The notes beneath the pieces are model-generated. The model searched no databases. It had not been told where the DNA came from and saw only the letters and a program-made list of their open reading frames with translations. From an uncultured Porphyromonas sp. (GTDB lineage: Bacteria > Bacteroidota > Bacteroidia > Bacteroidales > Porphyromonadaceae), in NCBI GenBank assembly GCA_900546675.1, contig URDQ01000033.1, positions 1-20,554 of the forward strand: 20,554 bases of DNA. The letters are read 5' to 3'. Positions 14,720 through 20,554 of the stretch are shown in pieces; position 1 is the first letter of the stretch; every line of letters starts with the position of its first letter. Made by a program: the position numbers and the translations under genes.

Positions 14720-17500
14720 CTAGTGACACAAAAGCTTGAAGATGTGTATGACGCCTTGCATATCAACGACCTTAGCTATATATAGTCCAGGAGTTAGCTC
14801 CTCTGTAGGCACTACTCTGCCCTGTGCATCATAGAGCGCTACACTCTGCGTCTCTCCAGACACAACCAGTGCTCGATGAACAATTGCGCAGGTTATATCA
14901 GAAGCTACAGAGTTTGGTTGAGGCGATACTGCATTGATCTTCTGAACCTCGACAGTGCTTGCTGTACTGTTGAGCACCATATTGTTAAGCTTTTCCTTCG
15001 GGCTGTTTTTGTGAATGAAGGCCACGACCTTACACTTATCAGGATTCATACCTTGAAATGTAACATCAGGAGAGTCATACTGATAGCTCATATCATCAGC
15101 AACAGTTAGGGGCTCGCCTTGAGGTGATGTAATAAAAGCTCGAACTGTCGGTGCATGGACAAAGCCCTCCTGCTCAACGATCTCCTGTCGGAAGGGGTCA
15201 AATATAGTTTGCGTGCCAACCAAATCCTCCTCAATGAGTAGTAATGTGATACTTAGGTTGCTTACATCCGACAAGTCTCTGGAGATCACTCCTGAGATGC
15301 TAAAGCGTGTGGCTTGAGGAGTCTCAGACATACTCTGTATGATACTAAGCTCTGCAAAGCCCGGAGCATCGATAGCATCTTGTATCAACATCTTGGCTAG
15401 ACTGTTATTGTCTAGAATGGGTAAGAATGGCGATCCCTTATAGAGGTAAAGGGCATAGTTTGTCATAATATCCCTATCTACCATAATTGAAGGGATTACA
15501 GTCTCCTGATCCGATGTATAACCCGGCTCACCACTTAGGATCGCAAACCTTCCGACAGCATCGTTAACGACGACCTCGGGTAGCTCATAAGCATCTGGGC
15601 GATCTCCTACTCCTAAATGATAGTCCATACGAACTATGTTGTGTCCAATCCAATTCTTGCTAGCTAGTAGAGAGGTAAGATTCTTCTCGGCATTTGCGGC
15701 AAATGGATCTCCTTCCGACATAAGAGTCTCAACAAGGGGTGTCCTTGGGAAGACTTTATCCTTGTGATAACCTTGGGTTAGCTGCGACCAAGAGGCATTG
15801 GATATATGACCATCGACACCATTGACTGAAGTCAACTGGAGAGAGAGCGTATGCCGCTCCGTATTTTGATATGGGATGGATATCCGCAGATGATCTCCGT
15901 CTACAGTCTGCTGCTGATATGGCTCTAAGCTGACAGGTAGCTGTATGGTCGTTTCAGGGCCTCTATCAAAGGAATACTTGACTGTAACTTGATCGATCTT
16001 GTTAAGTCCCTTGTTGGCGAGCAAAATAGGAAATTCGCACGCTCCTTGTACACTAATAGGAGCGTAGAAAGGAGGATAAAATCCAACCACAGCGACTCTA
16101 TTCTCAAAGTGTGCTGGGTCATCTCCTTGTAGTAAGACCTGTACGGGAGCTGCTGGGAGATCTTTAGAAGAGTTGATCCAAGTAGTTTCGTAAAATGGGG
16201 CTGATGGGTCAGGAGCTTCTTGTCTGTCTTGTATCATCTCCCACAGATGGTTGACGTTGAAGACGGATCGATCTCCAGCGAGGACTACATCACTCTTATT
16301 CTCAGTACGTATGAAGTAGGCTGCTAGCAGAGAGTCCTGGGGAACCTCTACCTCCTTGTCAAAAAATATCTCATTCCACCCAGCCTTTAAGTCTACCAGC
16401 TTTTCTAGAAGATTTCCCTTGGAGTGATCTAAACCTGAGCGGATGAATACCTTAGATCCTAAATAGTCTTGATGCAGATATACTCTCACACCCACTATCT
16501 TATCTCCAGCGAATGGCTCTAGCTCTTGCTTTGTAAACAAAGGACCTGCTGCATACCACAACTTACCACCAGCCTTCTCACTACCACGAGCAGACGGTGT
16601 ACCATAGCTGTAGCCAAAACGATACAACTCGCTTGGGGTGGACTGAAGTTCTATGGGAAGTGTAGTGAATAGCACCTCTGGAAAGGCTGGCGTGCTATAC
16701 TTGCAGTAGATAGGCGTGGCTGGTTGTTCTGAGAAGGTAAATAAGCCATCTTTTTCTTGATACTTAGAGTGGTCAATTTCATTGTCATCGGCATCATACC
16801 ATGTGAATGTTGTTTGTTGAGGCTCGGCTGTTACTCCCCGCCTATTATTGTAACTAGTCAGATCCACCTTGAGCCCCCGTATCAGACTGGACTCAATAGC
16901 GTGTGGTCGCTGTGCACCAAAGAGGTAGTCCTCTTTACTCATACCCGAGTATAGATCAGGTAGATCTGCTATGCCGAGAGCATTACCACTACAATCCAAA
17001 GTGGATAGACCTTTTGGGAGCCGAAGTGATGTCAAGCCGTTAGAGGAGCATGTTAGCTTCTTTAGAGCGGGGCATGCTGAGAGATCTAGAGCGGTCAGAT
17101 TGCTTTCGGATGTAATAGAGAGCTCCTTTAGATCTGAAGCCTGTGTTAGATCTACAGACTTAAGCTTCTGACCATTTACTTTTAGGTATGAGATCTGCCC
17201 TAGAATGGTCACGGTGTGCTCATTCTTACCATCTTGAAAGTGGCGACGCTGCTTAGACGGACCATCTTCGAGAGACGTAGTCTCTACTGTTGTCGTATCC
17301 ACTCTGCCATCTCCCCAGTCTATGATGACGTCTTGTGGAGAGGTAACGCAAATCTCGATGTTAAACTTTTTCGTGTTGCTATTTCCCTTTGTTCGCTTGG
17401 TTGTAGTTAACTTGATGGCGTTTTGAGCCATCGTCGGGGCAAAGGGACAAAGACTTATCAAGCATACAAGACAAGTCGTAAGGAGAAGTCTATAGTTCAT
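14720..17500 (-). CDS. Secreted LRR / PKD-like / Omp28-like fusion protein with T9SS domain
   Basis: A 926-residue protein from the ATG at 17500, which begins a normal signal peptide (MNYRLLLTTCLVCLISLCPF, cut after TMAQ). The frame is open 15 codons further, but those would precede the signal. A PKD-like strand (IIDWGDGRVDTTT, near residue 60) leads into a short leucine-rich-repeat block (about 110-185: LTALDLSACPALKKLTCSSN, LSTLDCSGN). A beta-sandwich middle follows. From about 585 to 855 the sequence recalls the Omp28 family (PLVETLMSEGDPFAANAEKN, then NPDKCKVVAFIHKN), but the Cys-x2-Cys of Omp28-type thioredoxin folds is absent. The end (SVALYDAQGRV, LTPGLYIAKVV) is a type A T9SS sorting domain. 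It lies 48 bp after the frameshifted LRR gene with no obvious promoter between, so it is probably co-transcribed. Likely a surface adhesion or binding protein. Confidence 0.82.
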   Translation of the reverse strand: MNYRLLLTTCLVCLISLCPFAPTMAQNAIKLTTTKRTKGNSNTKKFNIEICVTSPQDVIIDWGDGRVDTTTVETTSLEDGPSKQRRHFQDGKNEHTVTILGQISYLKVNGQKLKSVDLTQASDLKELSITSESNLTALDLSACPALKKLTCSSNGLTSLRLPKGLSTLDCSGNALGIADLPDLYSGMSKEDYLFGAQRPHAIESSLIRGLKVDLTSYNNRRGVTAEPQQTTFTWYDADDNEIDHSKYQEKDGLFTFSEQPATPIYCKYSTPAFPEVLFTTLPIELQSTPSELYRFGYSYGTPSARGSEKAGGKLWYAAGPLFTKQELEPFAGDKIVGVRVYLHQDYLGSKVFIRSGLDHSKGNLLEKLVDLKAGWNEIFFDKEVEVPQDSLLAAYFIRTENKSDVVLAGDRSVFNVNHLWEMIQDRQEAPDPSAPFYETTWINSSKDLPAAPVQVLLQGDDPAHFENRVAVVGFYPPFYAPISVQGACEFPILLANKGLNKIDQVTVKYSFDRGPETTIQLPVSLEPYQQQTVDGDHLRISIPYQNTERHTLSLQLTSVNGVDGHISNASWSQLTQGYHKDKVFPRTPLVETLMSEGDPFAANAEKNLTSLLASKNWIGHNIVRMDYHLGVGDRPDAYELPEVVVNDAVGRFAILSGEPGYTSDQETVIPSIMVDRDIMTNYALYLYKGSPFLPILDNNSLAKMLIQDAIDAPGFAELSIIQSMSETPQATRFSISGVISRDLSDVSNLSITLLLIEEDLVGTQTIFDPFRQEIVEQEGFVHAPTVRAFITSPQGEPLTVADDMSYQYDSPDVTFQGMNPDKCKVVAFIHKNSPKEKLNNMVLNSTASTVEVQKINAVSPQPNSVASDITCAIVHRALVVSGETQSVALYDAQGRVVPTEELTPGLYIAKVVDMQGVIHIFKLLCH

Positions 17501-17541
17501 ATACAATGTTTGTTTAGTTGACTGTGCTACTATAAGATTGG

Positions 17542-17559
17542 TCACACACTAATGTGTGA
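17542..17559. repeat. Small hairpin spanning the LRR gene stop codon
   Basis: TCACACA (17542-17548), loop CTAA, TGTGTGA (17553-17559). The loop contains the TAG stop (minus strand) of the upstream LRR ORF. No T-run follows, so it is more likely an RNA stability or attenuation element than a terminator. Confidence 0.4.
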
Positions 17560-19459
17560 TCACGATGGGGTAAGTATGCTGTGCAATCTGCAAGTAGTAG
17601 ACTCCATCAGGAATATTCGTAATATCTAGGCGTATAGATCTATCGCCATCAGAGACGATGCGTAGAAGCTGGTCTCCTTCTAGTGTATAGAGATTTATGA
17701 CATCCAGGGGTGTAGTGCCTGTGATGTATAGATAGTCAGCAGTAGGATTGGGATAAATGTGGTAGCGATCCTCTTGTATTGATTCTATAGCGGTGTAGTC
17801 TTTCATTGCATTTGGATCTCCATTGAGGTCTTTGACAGACCAGTGCTTATCAATAGCTAGCTGCACATCTTCTAGTTCAGCTCGATTAGCTTCGGTCGGA
17901 TAGGTGGAGTCAATAAGAATGAGGAGACCTGGAGACTGTGCTGATCGACTAGGCAATTGTCTCATCATTGCCGTCATCTGAGAGCCCATAATTTGATTTC
18001 CATAGCAGTTGACATAAGTAAGCTTGCTATTGGCGGAGAGATCAAGGGTAGAAAGGCGATTCATCTCGCAGCTGAGCGTCTTTAATTCACTAGATGCAGA
18101 TAGATCTATCGTCTCAAGACTATTGAGCATACAGTTGAGAAGGCTCAAATGAGGAAGGTGAGACACATCTAAAGAAGTTAGTTGGGCATATGGGATGACT
18201 AGCTCTGATATATCGGCATAGACTCGAACTGTGTCGGCAGTCATACGTACGATCGTCTGCCCATTTTTCCATGCGGTGACTTCAGCACCTACCACTGATG
18301 GAGCCTCTGTAAGGGAATCTGAAGCAGATATTTTAAATGTCGCCACCCCTTGCTCAGCTCTAGTAAATGAAAAGTACTCAGCAGGTAAGGGAACCTCGCC
18401 CTTTTCAAAAACAGCCTCTATGGTCACATTCCCCAAGACCTCCACTTGTCTTGACTTAGTGATATCAACATCTCCTGCGGTTAGAGAGCTTAACTTATAG
18501 CCTTTGTCGGGCGTCACTATTAGATCTACTATGGAGCCATATAAGACACTTTCTAGATTGGAGACACCTTGGATCGTAATCGTTCCATGCTCTGAAGGGC
18601 TAATCGTAATGGAGTAGTAAGTGGGATCCTCACCTTCATAGCTTTTTCCCATTCCCCAGTAGCCTCCATTGATATAATCCTTGACGGTCCATCCTTTAGC
18701 TTTCAGATTAGCGATATCGCTCTTGAGGAAGGTGTTGCCATCTTTTAGTCCCGCTGGCAGTTCTGAATCAAAAAGAAATATAATCGGACCGTCAGATCCT
18801 CCGTCTCTCAGCGTAGCGACGAAGTCAGAAGCGCCTGATGCTCGTAGTAGGTTATTCCAACAGTCTACACGTATCAAGCTCGTACAGCTAGTTAAATTGA
18901 TAGACTTGAGCTGGTTGTTTTGACACCTTAGAGTCTTAAGGGCTGTAGCTCCAGAAAGATCTATAGTGTGGAGGAGATTGCCTTCACACGTAAACTCTGT
19001 TAGAGTCTCCAAGCGTTGTGGTAGTATTGCGGTTAGCTCATTCTTTGAGCAGTCCATCTTAGCCAAAGCTCCTCGTATGACAATTGTTTGATCTGTCAAC
19101 GTGTAGGTTTGCTTCCCCTCATATGGACCAGCCTCAGCGACGCCCTCTATCACTAAATCCTTATCTCCACTCTTGGTGAGATCCAGTACGATGGTTGCTC
19201 CTTTAGCCCGTTGCGTTTGAAGCGTCAAGGCTATTTCTGCTTTTTCTGGTACATAGTCAAAACCTTTGTAGGGTGTACCTATCTGACCATTTATCTCAGC
19301 GCCTCCAAAGTGGTCATAGACAGCCCAACCACGTTCGTGAGCTTTGTCCACATCGGCCATAAGACACTTGTTTTGCTCTGAGGCATCCTTTGTATCTACA
19401 ATGTATAGCATCGGAACACTAGCACTACCCTGTGGTAGGCTCTCTATGAATGCCGTCAT
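17549..19459 (-). pseudogene. 3' part of a frameshifted LRR T9SS protein gene
   Basis: An open frame of 636 residues beginning at an ATG that overlaps the stop of the upstream ORF. It has no signal peptide. Its first residues (MTAFIESLPQGSAS...) lie in the middle of a module that recurs intact later in the same protein (QMTAMMRQLPSRSAQ...), so this is not a natural N-terminus. It contains LRR blocks (for example TALKTLRCQNNQLKSINLTS, SELKTLSCEMNRLSTLDLSA), and a divergent InlB B-repeat-like domain (about residues 280-355: YYSITISPSEHGTITIQG, TPDKGYKL, GNVTIEAVFEKG). It ends in a canonical T9SS type A domain (IYPNPTADYLYITG, PDGVYYLQI). In this frame coding sequence extends back to about 19516. 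Unless the shift is corrected or programmed, any product would stay in the cytoplasm. Confidence 0.85.
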
Positions 19460-20133
19460 AGCTTTCCCTTGTATTTGATTTCCAAAGAGCTGTATACCCC
19501 AGAGGGCTTGTTGTTCTCAATTGAGATCTGTGTCAATTGATTTTTCTGACAGTACAAGTCTTGTAGCTTCGGGCAGAGTGCTATATCAAGCTTAGTCAAC
19601 TGATTACTGCCACATTCTAGTCGCTGCAAGAAAGGACTTGAAGGTAGAGTAAGCTGAGTGAGTCTATTTTGCTGTAAGTATAAGAATTCCAACTTATTCT
19701 CTTCAAGAAAAGCGACTTTGGAGAGATTATTATTAGACGCATCTAATCTAGCCAAGATAGGACACGCAGTTAGATCTAGCGAAGATATCTTATTGTCTTT
19801 GCAGTTCAAGACGATCAACTTGGGAGCTGATACAAGCTCTATGGCAGTAATCTGATCACCATAGCACTCTAGCTGAGAAATGCTACCCGTCAGGATAATG
19901 GGAGCATCGTCAGTCTCCTTGATATACTCACCAAAGAAGTCTCCCTTACGGGCCCCTTCAATAGTTACCTCATCTATCGTAGCTGTTTGCAGACGAATGG
20001 TTGTCCCTGCTTTTGCCTCAGAATGAAGAACAATACGGGTGTCTGTCTGAGCTATAGAGTGAAGGCTACTCGTCAGTAGGAGTAAGACTCCGAGCAGTAA
20101 AGAGGTGTGGATAACGTGTGTTTGTTGTGACAT
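19456..20133 (-). pseudogene. 5' part of a frameshifted LRR T9SS protein gene (signal peptide and LRRs)
   Basis: A 225-residue frame with signal peptide (MSQQTHVIHTSLLLGVLLLL, cut near SIAQ, residue 29), a short beta region, then about six leucine-rich repeats (about 85-205: KLIVLNCKDNKISSLDLTAC, LEFLYLQQNRLTQLTL, LQRLECGSNQLTKLDIALC). The last 20 residues (after IENN) no longer fit the repeat, because the frame has shifted. Translated one frame back, the same DNA reads LFGNQIQGKAMTAF, which continues the LRR and joins the downstream ORF. The two ORFs therefore represent one ancestral gene of roughly 860 codons with the signal at one end and the T9SS domain at the other. The truncated product could still be exported across the inner membrane but lacks the sorting domain. 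Confidence 0.85.
19495..19516 (-). other. Inferred frameshift site in the LRR gene
   Basis: The frame that gives LRR homology changes between a TGA in the downstream frame (complement of 19517-19519) and the GIQLFGNQ segment. One missing base around AACAAGCCCTCTGGGG (complement of 19497-19512) restores a continuous reading NNKALWGIQLFGNQIQGKAM. The exact base cannot be fixed by eye. Confidence 0.75.
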
Positions 20134-20273
20134 AAGTTTTCACATAAAAGTTGAACTGGTTTTAGCGCCTAAGCCCTACATAAGGAGATAAACCTAACTC
20201 ATAACAAGCTGCAAATCTCAAGAGAGAGTCTATCACCCACAACAGACTAGATCTTTGTAGCGAAGACTTTTTT

Positions 20274-20308
20274 CAAAAGTACGCAACGCTATACCACTCA
20301 CTCTCAAA
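20274..20308 (-). promoter_or_regulatory. Candidate promoter of the LRR cluster (proximal)
   Basis: Minus-strand TACTTTTG (20281-20274) fits TAnnTTTG. TTTG (20308-20305) lies 23 bp upstream, longer than the usual 19-21. It would give a leader of about 130 nt to the ATG at 20133. Confidence 0.35.
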
Positions 20309-20424
20309 CGAATCCCTATAGCAACACAACAGCCTAAATTGAGTAGTCTTATAGTAAGACTAGCTATGTTGTCTCTTTTGCTATCCCATAGAGTAGTGAT
20401 ATAACACTTACGCCTTTTCGAAAG

Positions 20425-20455
20425 CAAATATACACATATATTTCTTTCTAACCAA
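20425..20455 (-). promoter_or_regulatory. Candidate promoter of the LRR cluster (distal)
   Basis: Minus-strand TATATTTG (20432-20425) fits TAnnTTTG, with TTGG (20455-20452) 19 bp upstream. The spacing is right, but the leader would be about 285 nt. This and the proximal site are alternatives or tandem promoters. Confidence 0.4.
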
Positions 20456-20471
20456 TACCAGTAGAATCTGA

Positions 20472-20487
20472 AAAATAGGAATTAGCC
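20472..20487. repeat. Partial copy of the dispersed repeat terminus
   Basis: AAAATAGGAATTAGCC matches AAAATAGAAATTAGCC at 12013-12028 (the end of the MITE-like element) at 15 of 16 positions. Read in reverse it is GTGGCTAATTCCTATTTT, also close to GTGGCTAATTTTTATTCT inside the element (11788-11805). Confidence 0.6.
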
Positions 20488-20554
20488 ACTTGTAAGAAAA
20501 ACGCAATTTCCAGTAGTAAGTGCAACACGAAGCGTATAAAAGCACCCACCCCTG

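Larger units (their letters stand above)
20134..20554. other. Right-edge noncoding region upstream of the LRR cluster
   Basis: No credible gene is seen. It holds two candidate minus-strand promoter elements and a partial copy of the dispersed repeat end. The last 70 bases contain two CCAGTAG copies (20458-20464 and near 20510) but no clear function. Confidence 0.6.

Noticed and set aside
17501..17545. Upstream ATG adding 15 residues to the LRR/Omp28-like protein
   Set aside because: The ATG at 17500 starts a normal signal peptide, while the longer form would bury it behind a polar tail.
20233..20427. 64-residue minus-strand ORF upstream of the LRR cluster
   Set aside because: It overlaps both candidate promoters and has no recognisable motif. 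It is probably leader or noncoding sequence.

Overview
The window looks like chromosomal DNA from a Bacteroidota, most likely a Porphyromonas-type oral or urogenital anaerobe. The reasons are a fused SecDF, a pyrE/SRPBCC pair, a PepK-like trypsin-fold protease, several secreted proteins with type IX secretion (T9SS) C-terminal domains, and Bacteroidota promoters (TTTG, about 19 bp, TAnnTTTG) in front of several genes. The genus is inferred from gene content, not from a database search.

Layout, left to right. (1) 134-451: a HigA-like antitoxin or regulator with its own promoter and no recognisable toxin in view. (2) 675-3584: secDF with a textbook promoter and a strong terminator. (3) 3777-7436: a four-gene plus-strand cluster of pyrE, an SRPBCC-fold protein, a Rieske-like lipoprotein with unusual ligands, and an outer-membrane putative porin. 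A heptanucleotide repeat array lies at its promoter. (4) 7437-7784: an intergenic region between convergent genes, filled by a nested inverted repeat of about 230 bp. (5) 7785-11606, minus strand: a PepK-like T9SS protease, then the alpha and beta subunits of a two-subunit class I fumarase. (6) 11607-12179: a divergent intergenic region holding a 344-bp MITE-like element made of CACGTGG palindromes between 29-bp terminal inverted repeats. (7) 12180-14599, plus strand: a small T9SS protein translationally coupled to an FN3/FISUMP-like exported protein, ended by a bidirectional terminator. (8) 14720-20133, minus strand: a cluster of leucine-rich-repeat (LRR) T9SS proteins. Its promoter-proximal gene is broken by a frameshift into two ORFs (20133-19456 and 19459-17549). 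It is followed by an LRR/PKD-like/Omp28-like fusion protein. (9) 20134-20554: noncoding, with candidate promoters and a further partial copy of the dispersed repeat end.

The window combines housekeeping functions (protein export, pyrimidine synthesis, fumarate/malate interconversion) with a surface and secretome zone typical of asaccharolytic, proteolytic Bacteroidales. SecDF would help move the precursors across the inner membrane, and at least three products would then leave through T9SS. I did not find a clear new defence or metabolic system. The most distinctive signals are the repeat elements and the frameshifted LRR gene.
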